Source of the DNA: Rhizomucor pusillus | Lineage: Eukaryota; Mucoromycota; Mucoromycetes; Mucorales; Lichtheimiaceae | DNA length: 64,000 nucleotides | NCBI GenBank assembly: GCA_900175165.2 | Contig: FWWN02000184.1 | Location: 1 to 64,000, forward strand | Direction of reading: 5' to 3' | Shown: piece by piece, positions 12,771 through 25,500 of the stretch | Numbering within the stretch: the stretch's first letter is position 1 | How the letters are laid out: each line of letters opens with the position of its first letter | The notes under the pieces: model-generated | What the model saw: the letters and a program-made list of their open reading frames with translations, nothing else | The model's database searches: none | Told to the model about the DNA's origin: nothing | Translations under genes and position numbers: made by a program

Positions 12771-15700
12771 TTAACACACGACGGTTTGTTGTAATAACCC
12801 CATCTCTTTGCAAATATTATCCAAAGCTTGCTGCCATGGCAGCGCAGAAGCCAATGCAGACGAGCGCTGCTGGCAAATAACCGAAAGCCGACTCTTGCAT
12901 TCGCTTTCGAGAGCTTGCTTCTCCTCCTCTGTTGTTCTTGAAGTAGCGGTGGCTGCAAGGCCGGGAATATCCATGACTATCAGTTGACTACGTACACATG
13001 GCCAGATTGCTTTGTAAAGAATATCACCAACGTTTTGAGCAGACATGAAAGGCAGCAGGCGACTGCAGTCGACAATCGCATTCGGAAGCACCGGTCGCAG
13101 CAAGTTCACCAAACGCATCGTCTCTTCCAACTGGGTTGCATACTTGAGCGCTGTGAACGCTTGGTTGACTTGAGCCATGTGCCAGAAAGCAATGGCGTAC
13201 ACAAGGATGCTTCGCGTAATGTCGCTTACAGAAATATTGGATTCGCTGGCGCAATATTCTAGTACTAGGAAGAGTGCTGGATGATCTTTGAAGGCATTCC
13301 CTATAGCGATGTCCCTACAATGGAAAATATATTAGCATTTATGATTCCAAACTGATCTTCTCCAGTATCTCACCTTGGATTTGGGATGTCTGTTGGTAAC
13401 GCAGCATCATATGCTTCCACCGAAGTCGTTGTAGCAGCCCATCTGGATGATAGGTACTTTATGACGTTAGAATGTAGAGTATGCCAATTTTCTGTTATTG
13501 AACATTAGATGTTGTGAGGTTCCCTTCATTTGTTCGCCAACTCTCACTACTTGCCATCTGGAATTTTCCCGGATAAACGCCTTGAAAATAACCTTGCAGT
13601 TCTCGTAATGTTTTCAATGTATATTTTATCCTGGATATCTCTGAAAAGGATTGTTGAGTGATTATAAATATAAACGTTTCGTCCTATTTAGGAAGAACTC
13701 ACAACTCTTTTTCAATAAAATCGATAGAGACAATGAATTGCGGCGGTCTCAATTGCTTCGCATTGGTGTATCCCTGGATAATGCTCAACCCATTTTCGTG
13801 CTCCTCGCCGAGCCCTTGCCGTATTTTTGATAGTAGGTCCACCTTTTCTTGCTGGAGGCTTTCAAGGTTCACACTCGGGAAAATCTCCAAAGCGCCTTCC
13901 AGAAGCCCGTCAATGGCTGCGTTTAGCATACATCCTGCTAGCTCCAAATTATGGAAGCAGCTGCAAACTACACGGATATCGTTAACAATCGAGAACTGGG
14001 CAGTCGGGTCATGTGTCTACTTGCTCAAGCTTTCAAGTTCATCCAAAACAGATTTTTCATCTTCTTGCGAGAATAATAAATACCGGGCTTTCATTTGCCG
14101 GAACCATGCATCCATCATGAGCTTCGAAACGGCAGCTGGATCGCCCCGGTTGTCATAGTTCCACAATTCTGAAAGTAAAAGCACCTTGTATCCCAGTGTT
14201 CTACATTCCATTGATGGATGATTCACGAATAATAAAAGTATCTGGCGCCAGTGAGCGGCAACGTAAGCCTTGAAAGTATTGTACGTTGCTGCATGTGAAT
14301 CGGACGGGTTCTCAAACAAAATAGACAAATTTGTGAGTATTTTCTTGACGCTTGCTGATCCTTCAGTATCTGCAATGTGCATCGCCATAGCCTTGGAGAA
14401 AATTTGCTGCAATGTTGTTCTATATTATACAGCAAAGTGTTAACAACTTTTGGTAAAATTCAAGGTGATGTTTACTTTACTGGAAGACGCCTGGCCATTT
14501 GCTTTCTGCAGCCGAGACCAAGTTAAGAATCAAGTATCGAGCATTTTCTTTCGATGCTTCGCTTGCATCAAGCTGAGTGATAAGCTGCACCAGAGTGTCA
14601 GCTGCTCCATCGATGTTTGCGCTTCGCATGACACTCAATTCCATTAGCAACGTTGGGATTTTCAATCCATCCACCGTCCTCGATGCATTTTTAGCTGAAA
14701 GTGTAGATAACGTCCATTCTACCAGATCAATGGATGGCGGTAAAAGATCTAGTTGCTCGAACGATGGACGCAAAACATCAATGATAGACCTATCCCCAGA
14801 CTGAGCAAAAGTTAGATAATAATTAGGCTTGGTAATTGTATCTTTCGGGTACATACCGGAATTAAAGTGGAAAGTTCTAGCTCGGGGTCATGACCCAGTC
14901 TATCCATTAACATGCATACATCTAATGCATGCTTCATTATTAGCCCATTCGAGTCGAACGCCACGCTATATAACCATGAAGCGAACACATCCAGCATATG
15001 TTTTCTCTCGCTATCATGGTAGATACTGTAAGTCACTTTTGGATGATCAATGTAAACATGGATACGTACCCTGGGGGCAAATGTACGAGGGAGTAGCGTT
15101 TATCTCGTTCGAATCTAATTGCCCTGCTGAAATTGTTTTCCTCGAATAATGATTTGAAGAGATCGCCCCAGCACTCTGAAAATAGGAGAATCAGCCATCG
15201 TTGCAACCACGTTCTTTTCGTGATTATGCAGCCTCTCACCGTTAAAAAGTTTTGGAGCCAATTGAGGCAGGGACATCAAGTAGCTCAGCTGATATTTGAG
15301 AAGGTCTTCTGTAGTATTCAAGATGAATATACTAAGTCATGGTAGCATATTAGTCTTTTCAAAATACCATTATCAGCTTCATCCGAGCATGGCAAGTCCA
15401 AATTAATGCAATCAATATATAGCTGGAATACAGCTAGCAACGATTGCCTAGAGACTTCAGGCTGTTCTTGAAGCATATAATCCAACAACCGAGTTCCAAA
15501 CTGCAAGATGTATGATTGTTGATCGTTTTCCAGCGATGCGCTGTAGCCATTAGTATGTTAGCAATGGCCTTTAAGTGTGAGATAGCATTCAATACTTGCA
15601 TGGGATTTGTAAGCAACGGGTTCCCCACCTCTGCAAAGGTTCGTATGAGGAATCGATGGATATGCGGCATTGCAACAGCTGCCAATTCATTGATGATGAG

Positions 15701-16340
15701 AATAAGAAAATCCACGATAGCTTGCGACACGCGTATAGATTCCAGACCAAGCTATCCTTAAGTAAGTCTACATAGCCCTCTAATAAATGCATTGAAAGGA
15801 TGGTCCCGACCTGTAAAAATATCTCGTATAGACTAAAACATTGGTAAGTTGGAAGATTATAACGATTTTTCCTGCTAGTTTTACCTGTCATTAATTTTCT
15901 CATGGAATGCTAGGCATTCGACGATAAGCTCGATCAATGCACCATTCAAACTATCGTTCATCAGCGAGGAAGAACGATTTTGCGCGACTAGTAGTAGGCA
16001 ATTCATTCAAAAGTTTGAATAAGGATTATGAGGTCTTTTTTCACTTTACTGCATCCATTCTTCCGCAAGTTACCCATGTAATCTACCCTTTTCCTCAAAG
16101 TTTCAAATGTCCACTGCTCAAAAGGATGCGTGGATCAGTAAAACAAATCTCAGTGGGCGATCAGCATCATTTCTTTACTTTTATAATCTTCCTTCCATCA
16201 GAGAACAAATATATCTTTAGGTTCTCTGTGGACCGAACAAGCACTTTGTCGTCATTGTCCAGCTCAAAAGGTAACTTTACAGGGCTAGACACGATCGCGT
16301 CAGCTAGTGTATCCAGATCGTTGTCAGGACACTGCACCAT
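12771..16340 (-). CDS. Unrecognised large alpha-helical (HEAT/ARM-like) protein, many introns
   Basis: I cannot assign a function. The proposed start is the ATG at 16340 (MVQCPDNDLDTLADAI) and the stop is at 12771. More than ten short exons are joined by GT-AG introns. Long leucine-rich amphipathic helices run through: SQAIVDFLILIINELAAVA, RLLDYMLQEQPEVSRQSLLA, HMLDVFASWLYSVAFDSN, TLVQLITQLDASEASKEN, KKILTNLSILFENPSDSH and LVNLLRPVLPNAIVDCS. No catalytic motif, zinc site, signal peptide or membrane helix is evident. The pattern suggests a scaffold subunit of a large nuclear or cytosolic complex; a named complex would be a guess. It lies tandem with and 141 bp downstream of the fructosamine kinase. 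The existence of a gene is firm; the first exons (15.8-16.34 kb) are the least certain. Confidence 0.6.
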
Positions 16341-16481
16341 TCAAGCCAGTGGTGGAAAAAATCATGCCCTCTTCTGTTCCGCTGCTTTTCAATGCCCTCA
16401 GAATATCTCCACTTGTATGCATCAGCAAGATATACAGCAAATGGTATACAATGAAAAATGGTTAGAGAATGTTTAGAGACT

Positions 16482-17408
16482 TCATTCGAGAACTTTTGAT
16501 AGATAAGACATGGAGGTTCCAAGATAGGAAGAGCCAAACATGTTGAGGTGATTGAGAGCATGGTACAATGCATACATGTTAACTCTCTTTTCATAGCCTG
16601 GAGCCTTCGGGATCTTTGCATGGTATGCATCGTAAAATTCAGAGTTTAATCCGCCAAACAGTCTCATTATACCCAGGTCAGCTTCTGAGTGACCATAGTA
16701 GGTTGCGGGGTCCATGATAACTGGATTACCTTCCTCATCCACGGACCAGTTGCCGCTCCAGAGGTCTCCGTGGAGCAAGCTCGGTTTAATGTCTAGGCCC
16801 TCAAAGTAAGTGTCAAGACGGCTCAGGAGCTCCTGGCCTGCAGCTGCTAATTGCTTGTGTCGTTTGGCCAGTTCAAACTGGTACTCCAGCCTTCGACGCC
16901 AGAAGCTCACCCAATCGGATGACCAGGTATTGTCCTGAGGCGTGCTGCCGATCGTGTTGTTTACCTCAAACCCAAATTTATCAGGGCCCTTGGCAAGATG
17001 AAGATCAGCAAGTTGTTCGCCCAGCTTGCGTTGAACGCTGCTTGTTCCACCATATTTGGTTCCAAATTTTATGAACTCGAGCGCAAGGTAGCCCGCGCTT
17101 CCGTCATCCAACGCGCCGTAAGCGTAAGGAGTCGGTACACGAATGGTTTTCGTGTCATCGATTGCCTTGAGTCCCTTTGCTTCAGCTTTGAACATATCGA
17201 CAATCTCGTCGAGCGACTGGCCACCACGTGTAGGTCGGCACACTTTGACAAAAAAGGTCTTGCCCGAGGAGGTTGACGTGCAGCAGAAGGCCTCGCTAAC
17301 ATCGCCGCTGCCAATTTCGCGAACACGGTCAATAACTTCCGTTTCGTTCAAAACCTTGCATTCCTGCAAGCGAGGCGTCACTGTCTTGATGATGGAGTCT
17401 GCGATCAT
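16482..17408 (-). CDS. Fructosamine/ketosamine 3-kinase (FN3K family)
   Basis: FN3K-type kinases phosphorylate the sugar of glycated lysines on proteins (Amadori products), making the adduct unstable and so repairing the protein. The gene is a single exon of 308 residues, matching the family length of about 309. The ATG at 17408 is the first in frame. Visible motifs: the ATP-site lysine in FFVKVCRP, KLGEQLADLHL, DKFGFE, the W-S-S-DWVSFW block, catalytic LLHGDLWSGNW near residue 215, and metal-binding MDPATYYGHSEAD, followed by IPKAPGYEKRV. The WSSDW and DKFGF blocks distinguish it from aminoglycoside phosphotransferases. It has no targeting signal and is probably cytosolic. Confidence 0.95.
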   Translation of the reverse strand: MIADSIIKTVTPRLQECKVLNETEVIDRVREIGSGDVSEAFCCTSTSSGKTFFVKVCRPTRGGQSLDEIVDMFKAEAKGLKAIDDTKTIRVPTPYAYGALDDGSAGYLALEFIKFGTKYGGTSSVQRKLGEQLADLHLAKGPDKFGFEVNNTIGSTPQDNTWSSDWVSFWRRRLEYQFELAKRHKQLAAAGQELLSRLDTYFEGLDIKPSLLHGDLWSGNWSVDEEGNPVIMDPATYYGHSEADLGIMRLFGGLNSEFYDAYHAKIPKAPGYEKRVNMYALYHALNHLNMFGSSYLGTSMSYLSKVLE

Positions 17409-19622
17409 ATTGCCCAACAAAAACCCTCAAGTTTATGCACTAAAGCGCGAAAAAGCTGAGTTCTAATGAGGAGGAGAATTAATGTCATTATTCTAGCCAT
17501 CCTTTCTCTTGTGTTCTACCAGATGGCACTTCCATTTAAGATGATCTATAGAGGAGGAGAAGATGATGGAAAGAGCAGCGTGCGATGTATTCACATATAT
17601 TATCAAAGCATATAGTCACGGAGTTGTCGAAATCGGGAAACAGAGCGCGGTGATGTTTGATTTCTGCAACCGCACGGCAGTTGACCCCAATTAAGGATTT
17701 GGGAATGCACTCTCCGAATCAACGCCTTCTCCGAAAACCAGGTGCTGCTGCTGCTATATACAGACGACCAGCGTGACCTTGTGTCGTCTGACAGAGTTAA
17801 TGAGATTCTCAGAAAGCAATCAATTCGTTGTTGTACTTTCCCTTAGTACAACTTGGATAATAGGAGCTTGCCCTACACTCATTGGATCCCTTGCAAACGA
17901 TAACTTTCTTTCGTTGCTGTGATCTCGCAGCGAAAGAGAGGGAAACGTCGCAATAATAGGAGAACAAGATGTGGTCCTGAAAACTTTTTTTGTACACACG
18001 ATATGCAGAAAACTCGCCTGCCCTTACATCTTTTTCGTCAATTGAAAATAACTGAAACAAGGATGACTGGGAGACAAAAATAAATAATCATTTGGCATAT
18101 CATTACTTTAGCTGTAAAGAGAAAAAGCTGGAAAAAATGGTGGTTGCAATGTAGAGCGACTCACATTAAGCATAGTTTTTCAGTCAATCCGGCATTTTCA
18201 TGCATTCCTTTGACATTTTTAAGCGAAGAAGTCGCCTAATAAAAATGCCAAAAATAAAAGATATAGGATCAGGGTGTGTCTGGTATTCAACATATGATAA
18301 GGAAAAAAAGAGGGCGCTCCTTCAGGAAATGTTGAAATTGCAAGCTCAATTATCCCTGAACGTCGTATACTCATGGGCATATGAGCAGCTGCTCGGTCTG
18401 ACATGGAACAAGATTGTATGCAATGATAGACCAAAAGAAGATCGATCTTTCAATCTGTCTCGCTCAGCCGTGTTCGACATTGGTGTCACATTCGGCAAAG
18501 TAAGATCGTCCTTTGTTCTTGATAAATAAGGGTCATGCAAACATTGTTGTGGCACGACACGTTTGATATTTATACTCAACATAGAAAAGTACTGAGGTAC
18601 CTGAGGTGATCAGCATGCATATGTAAAACGACAGGTATATTTACGTGGGTGGGCGCGCTTATAAATTTCAAAACAGCTATAATTACTATGCAAATTACGT
18701 CGAACTACATTGAACAAGGAGGAACGAGGGGCAAGGAGCTGATATGCAATGGAAGTTTGGACGAATTTTGCTGTGATACTCGTGCTTAGTGTGTAGAGGA
18801 TAAGCGAGATATATAGTCAGAAACACCGTGGGTGACACTGCATCGGTATAGTAAGAACGAGCGCGCCGTTGGCTGGATGGATGAGAGAGCTGTGGGCGTA
18901 GCGGACGATCAGCTGCGGAGTAGAAGGTGTTATGTATAGAAGGGTGCAACAACCTGACTGCAATAGGCGTTTTGCGCATGTTGTGGAATAGACGTTCTTC
19001 GCCACCACGCGTGCACATGCACACCACGAGATGCAATTGATGAGCACAAGCGCTGTTGCCTCATATGGATGCTTTCATTGAATCCCATCTATCTAACGAT
19101 TTGTCGAGTCATGTCCCTATGGATATCCTGTTTCTCCTCTGAAGCTCCTAGCATAGGCCCTTCGAAACATCCCCTCGGCGGACAAGAGCGCGCGCGCAGA
19201 AGGTTGTTGTTGTTGGCAATTGACAAGGTGTTGCTATGGGGGCAAGCGCCAAGGCCCAGCTGACCGACGATTCAATTGGAGCATCAAATTTGCCCTTCTT
19301 TTTTGGGAGCTCCGCTCACAATTTGGCTCCCCCCTTCTTCCTCATCATTACAGCGGAAAAGCACATCTGGTTTTCACTCCCCCATCCTCCGTTCACTCTT
19401 CTCTTCTCAGCATACCCCCCTTTGTTCCGCTGCCTTGCCCCTCGTTTTTCCACTTTTGTTATTTAGATTGCTTCTTTTTGCCTGAACGCCCCCTTCTATC
19501 TTTTGCTTCTCGGGTCTTCCTTGCTCCCTTCGCTCTAGCTGCTCCGTACCTTTTTATTGTTCTCTTATTCCAGAGCTGCAGCAGTTTCTTTTCCTCTGCT
19601 TTCCTTTGCATCGATCGACCTC
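17409..19622. other. Gene-free region upstream of FN3K and the PCL cyclin
   Basis: This 2.2 kb stretch separates two divergent genes and probably contains both promoters. The open frames (for example 18200-18529 plus, 17809-18060 minus) show no family resemblance, no convincing splice partners and no consistent codon bias. The last 350 bases before the cyclin ATG are strongly C/T-rich on the plus strand, as in a long fungal 5' leader. I see no tRNA gene or repeat array. Confidence 0.55.
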
Positions 19623-21223
19623 ATGACATCTGTACAAGCGTCCGGCCCACGCATCGCTGTGCCGTTCCACATTATGCCTCCCGCACCTTCTTCTTGTCGG
19701 TATCATGAGGGTTATCGATCGGCCGCCAACCCACCACCACCTCTTATGCCAATTTCGTACTGCAACTCTTATGGCTCATGCACTGCCATTCCTACCCAGT
19801 GCGCACACTGTCCTTCAGGCACAACCTTTGAAAGCATGGAAAAGATCGTCCCTCCTTCGGACAGCGCCTTGTCGCTGCAAACCGATCCTGAAATGTATGC
19901 CCTGCGAAACGTAATGTCCACCCACGCTGCAAAGCTGGTAGATTCAGCAGAGTATCGCCACTACAGCTATCCTTCTCTTCAGACTATCCCTCCTATGGCG
20001 CTAAAGCGAAACGACCGTCTGGCGTATGTTGAGGCGCTAGTTGGTACGTGCGTTTGTTTAACGGCGCAAAAAGCCATGTCTTCTAAACGCCCATGTGACA
20101 AATAGATACGAACGCCCATGTCATTGAAACAATCTGGTCCCCAACTGCGTCACGTTACGTAAAGTCGGCTGTGGTCCCCCTGCGGATGTTTATTCAAGAA
20201 GTATTGAAACGGTCTCGTACGACGTATTCGACATTGCAGACGGCATTGTTTTACCTGTTTCGTGCTCGACCAGCGCTCCTTGCACAGTTGTACGGCACAG
20301 GTGCAGATAGAAAACAGGAACAGTGGCAAGACGCTTACATCAACTGCGGAAGACGCATGTTTCTGGCCAGCTTGGTAGTTGCGTCGAAGTTCGTGCAGGA
20401 TAAAACATACCGAAACTCAGCTTGGGCGAAAATAGCAGGCCTCCCCGTGGCCGAGATCAATGCGGCCGAACGAATCTTTTTGGAATTGATAGACTACCGA
20501 CTTTACATTGCTCAGTCGACTTTTGAGCAGTGGCATCATTTGTTACACATGCATGTCGAGGCTAGAGCTCGCAGCGAGCCGGTCTCGTACCTGCAAGATC
20601 TCTCGTATTTGCCCATCGGCATGCAACTTCCACCTCCACCACCTCCACCACCTACTCGCCTTCAACAACCGTCGCTTCCTTCACCGACCAGCCCTCAGCA
20701 TACTGAGCACATTGCATCCACCAATACTCACTCTTTTGGCTCGCCATGCAATATCTTGCATTGTTTGCCCGACCCTTACGGCTACATGTCACATCATGCA
20801 CATACCGGAAGGAAGCGAAGATTGCGAGAGACATCCTGGACAGACGAGAAGCAGCACTCGACAGTGTTTAACCCAATTTCTCCTGTATCTCCAAATTACG
20901 CTAATGTTGCAACTGCAGTCTCGCCAATTCACAGCGGCAGCGTTCCTCCCATGCTTTCATTATCTTTGCCTAGTTCAATCTCATCATCGCCCATGCATAC
21001 ACCTACTCAAGTCTCACCAATGCGGATGAATATCGGTAATTGGAAGACTGGCACTTCACCTACGGTAAAGCATGCCGTCGCCGCTCACTGCGATCTGCAA
21101 CACAATCTCGTATTAAAAAAGCGACGAATCGCAGATAACGAGTATCCTAGCCATCAGGGTTACGCTGTGAGTCATGTTCGTGGTTTATCAAAGAGAAGGC
21201 AGCAGCGCAAGGATCGACAATAG
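19623..21223 (+). CDS. PCL-type cyclin (Pho85 cyclin, Pcl1/Pcl5-like)
   Basis: PCL cyclins bind the CDK Pho85 and direct it to substrates in cell-cycle entry or nutrient signalling. Two exons, 19623-20043 and 20106-21223, give 512 residues; the codon for Asp is split by the intron (ALV-D-TNAHVIETIW). The cyclin box runs at about residues 130-290: VVPLRMFIQEVLKRSRT, YSTLQTALFYLFRARP, CGRRMFLASLVVASKF, YRNSAWAKIAGLP, INAAERIFLELIDYRLY and STFEQWHHLL. RRS-T-YSTLQ and KF-QD-YRN are typical of the Pcl1/Pcl5 branch. The C-terminal half is low-complexity (an eight-proline run, SP motifs, basic KKRR stretches), probably phosphorylated and unstable. The ATG at 19623 is the first in frame after a long C/T-rich leader. 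Confidence 0.9.
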
Positions 21224-22548
21224 ACCATCTTTGATTTCTCTCTCTTTCTCTCTCTCTCGTTTTCCTCCTTCTTTTGTCAAACAACCAACCCATCGTTTTC
21301 TTAACGGGCCACTATATGACAACATTGTACGCATGTCTCTCTCTCCCTCTCTCTCTCACAATCTCTGTCCTTTCCTCTGCCGCGCAACGCAGCTCGCCAG
21401 GTTTGCAATTCTACCATTCCTTTTGTCTTTTCTTGTTTTTACTTTTTTTTCTTTTCTTTTCTCGTGTGTTAGTGTTATTTTATGCCTTTCCCCTCTGCAT
21501 TTTTTTCCCTTCTTTCCCTTCTCTAGAGCTCTATTCCTGGGCTCGCATGCAGCTCTACCCTTTCTTCTGTTTGCAAAGCGTCCTCCCTTCTTTTTTATCT
21601 TGCTCCCATTGTTATACATATCATCTGTTATTTATATATCATATCATATCCTGTTATTGTCACAGCATCGATGCTATCTCCCATCCTTTCTAAAAAAAGA
21701 AACTATACAAAAAATTGGATGAAGATCAATATATTGACTTAGCCAACTGTAACTCTCTTCTTGACAACTTTTTTGTGAACCTCCGATGCTGCTTGCTGGA
21801 GATAATACCTGTGCCAATTGATTTCAAGTATACAGTACATGTAATTATCTCCTCCCTTTTACATAGTCAATCCAGACTCTCTCCAGCAGCGTGTCTGTAA
21901 CTTGATTACTGACATCGGTCAACAATTTGACATATTCGTATGCACGCCACTTACGTAGCAATTGTCAGTATCTACAAGCATAAGAATAACATCGTTAGAA
22001 AATATGCGCATATCAGACAATGGCATGAGTACATTATTTTGATAGACTTGCCCTGGCAACTTACGGCACTGTCGGAATATATCATCGGATTAAACGATGC
22101 ATATTGAAAGAAAAATGTGGGAAAACTAAGCTCCTGCAGTGTCGTCCTTATCCCATTAAATCAGGGTTTTGTTTTTCAAAGAAGTTCTTTGATGCCAAGG
22201 ACTTTACATCTGCATGAATACGTAAATCCATTCCTTGTAAACAGTAATTATTCACATCGGCATCCAGTAGATGATGCAGATTTGTGTAATACATATCTTA
22301 GGGCCCAAGAAATGTATACACTCTGATGCACAATGCAACCTTTCTACAACTAATCAATAGTAACCAGGTATTTTAAATCGACCGCTCAATTGGGCTATGT
22401 GCATAAACAAGTTTCCAGTTTACTTTTAACGTGGAGCAAGCATAGATGATTGGGCTGACCTTCAATTCCCAAACTCCCAGCCAAAGTTCAGCCTTCCCTT
22501 TTCCACAGACCTTCTCTTTTGTATGGTTGAACCGGCAACGTATTGTAC
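21224..22548. other. Intergenic region with pyrimidine-rich 3' leader of the cyclin
   Basis: Directly after the cyclin stop there are CT/TTTC runs (21236-21260, 21330-21360, 21420-21520), most likely its 3' UTR. From about 21.7 to 22.5 kb the sequence is A/T-rich with no supported exon. An upstream non-coding exon of the chitin synthase-like gene could lie here. Confidence 0.5.
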
Positions 22549-25500
22549 ATGAGAGTTGCCGGAAACTTCTCATACATGCGTACACCTTCTTGCAGACGCA
22601 TAGTCTGGGTCTTGTTCTCCCGGCTATGTACACTTATCTTTCCTGATTTCATACTCCATTATATCTTTGGTTTGAAGACTGCAGGCACGTTACAGTTAAC
22701 GACAGCAGTGTCAGTGCAAAAGAAATCCTAACAGTTGCATTCACTCTCTTTATAGCCGCTCGTCAAGCATGGCGTGAAAAGATTGCACTGTGCATTTTAT
22801 ACTTGGGATTGTCGGCATTGTTTCTATTTTGGCTGGAATATATTTCGACTCTTTTTTGCGACAGCGAGCATGCATATTCCTACAGTTTAGTATTCCAAAA
22901 CGACTCGAAATACGCAGCTATCAACGGCAAAGCAGTCGAGTGGTCGAAATACGCCGATTCTTCGCCTATCGCGAACGATGTCAGTCAATACAACAGTCTG
23001 GATGTATCTCCCATGTTTCCGTCATTTATGATGCTTGATCGAAAAGGGGCGGATACATATTCCAACCCAAAGTTGCAACAATGCATTGGAGATACAGGCA
23101 AGTCTGAATTAGCAGATAACTGGCTTTCATATAAATTGTCCAACGACCCCGGATACACGTACCGCAACGGTGAACTCGTTTCCTGTCCATACCCCAACGC
23201 AACAAATGTAACGGGCGAGCACTGTTATACCAGTCAGCTTTCACAGATCCCTTTACCTGTCAAAGGAGGTTCGTACTACGCACACCCTGATATATTTATT
23301 TTCAGAGCACTGAGACCAACGCGTTGCAGATATTTTATACACCATGGACGATATACAGAATTTCACAACCTTGTCGTCACCCAACGGTCCAGGGAAAGCT
23401 TTTGTTGCTCTGGATGGCGCTATATTGGATGTCACTGCTTACCTCGAAGCGGCAACAAACGTGATTGAAGTCTCGGCTGGCGTTTACTCACGCGCATTCG
23501 CACTCGATCGAATGTTTCTACCTCTCGACGTGACGAAATATCTTTTCATCAATCTCGGCGAAGATATTACAGAGTACTTTGAAGGCAACGTGTCAAACGC
23601 TCAAGTTTACAAGGACTGCTTGTTGGAATTGTTCCACAAAGGCATCACCCCTGACAAGGCTCCCACAGGGTGTTCAAGGATTAATCCTGCATTGTGGGCC
23701 ACCATGGGTGCTGGATTGCTATATTTCCTGCTCAAAATGAACCTTGCTCACTTGTGCCGAATGCGATTCATGCAACGATTACTGTTTTCGTCTGCACCAG
23801 AACTATCCTCCGCTCCAAATCACTCCTGCCCGTACACGATTATGATGGTACCTTGCTATTCCGAACCAAGTGAGACGTTAAAGCAATCCTTTGAATCACT
23901 GGCGCGATCTATTTATGAGGACTCGAGGAAATTATTGCTTTTTGTCTGCGACGGCGTTACTAGAAGTAAATACGATTCAAAAGAGACCTATCTGTGTCTC
24001 CTGGAAGCTCTCGGATACAGTGGCACAGAGGATCCTACACCTCAGCCTTACATTTCACTGGGTCAAAACCGTCGAAGAATCAACTATGCAAAAGTGTTCG
24101 CTGGATATTACGAAACCGGTCGCAATCGTGTCCCTTACCTCGTCGTTGTCAAGATCGGCAACCCCAAAGAAATATCACTAGGTTGCGTTCCTGGAAATAG
24201 GGGCAAGCGCGATTCAATGGTTCTCATCTTTGGTTTTCTTGAACGGTGTCTCAATCTTGCAAACAACCGCATGACTCCTCTGGAATATGAATTGTTCAAT
24301 CAGTGTTACAGCGTACTCGGGATCGACCCTCGAAAATTCAAATATATGATGGTGACTGACGCAGATCTGCAAGTTCAAGGAGACGTTGTGCAGACTCTTG
24401 TGTCAAGACTGGAGAAGGACAGAAAGATGCTAGCCATCAGTGGTCACGTACGACCTGCAAATCCAGAGCAAAATATTACAACGATGCTGCAAATCTTCCC
24501 TCTGTATCTGACGTTTTACTCAGGCCTTGCGTACGAAGCTTTCCTCGGGACGGTCCTTTCCATTAACGGAGGTTTCATGATGTACAAGCTCTGGACGGAA
24601 AACGTGCCCGCCCTGGATGAAAAAAGGCCTCCTACGCGCTCGTTCTGGTCACGACGCTCCAAGAGCCTTTCCACTTCGCAGCAAACTATCCAGAGCAAAT
24701 GGCCAAAAGTAAGCGACGAGATAGTTCCAGGACAGGATACTTGGGGAGACAGTGTCTTCAGCAACAACAGCGACAACAGACCTGACTCCATGGCCACTGA
24801 CAAGGAATCGCGCTTGTCACTTGCGCCTTGCCCTGGCATTCGACCGTGCTGCATCCACCCAACTGTCTTACGGAATTTTGCCAACACACGTGCGGATACA
24901 ATGCATATGAAAAATGTGCTGCTACTTGGAGAAGAACAGTACCTCGGCATAGTACTGTTACGATCGCATCCACAGCATCGACTTGGATTTGAACCGGAAG
25001 CGATCGGATATGCGACGTTGCCTACAAACATCTTTACGCTGCAGGCTCTCCAATCCAGGAATTTGCGAGCAGCTTTCCACAATCAGATCGAAGTGCAGCG
25101 AGCGGCGTGGGATCTTGGTCTAGGCTGCTGGATTGTATCCTTTACCAAGCTTCTGGATATGATCTTTTCTATGCCTATCATAGTCTATCTCTACGGTGTC
25201 TACTTTCGCTTGTTCATCTACGGAGATTTGGCGTATGGAATTATTGCTGTCAGCTTTGCCAGTCTAGTCGCCTTGCATATCCTTTACTTTATTGTTCGCC
25301 GTCAATTCAAATACGTGATCTGGTTCATTTTGTACTGCCTCTGCTCGGTACCGCTGTTTGCCGTTTGGTTTCCTCTTGTAGCAATCTGGTGCAGCGACTA
25401 TGCAGAACGCTGGTACGACGTTTGGCCGGCAGCAGACGGGCATAGAGGCCGCATCCACGGTGCTGTCGACACTGAAGACGATTCCCATCCGCAGCAGAAG

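Noticed and set aside
15937..16476. A 179-codon plus-strand frame opposite the unrecognised helical protein
   Set aside because: It covers exons and introns of the minus-strand gene alike, and the translation shows no domain or family resemblance.
18200..18529. A 109-codon plus-strand frame in the FN3K-cyclin intergenic region
   Set aside because: No recognisable family, biased toward Lys/Ser by A-rich sequence, no splice partner and no flanking gene signals.
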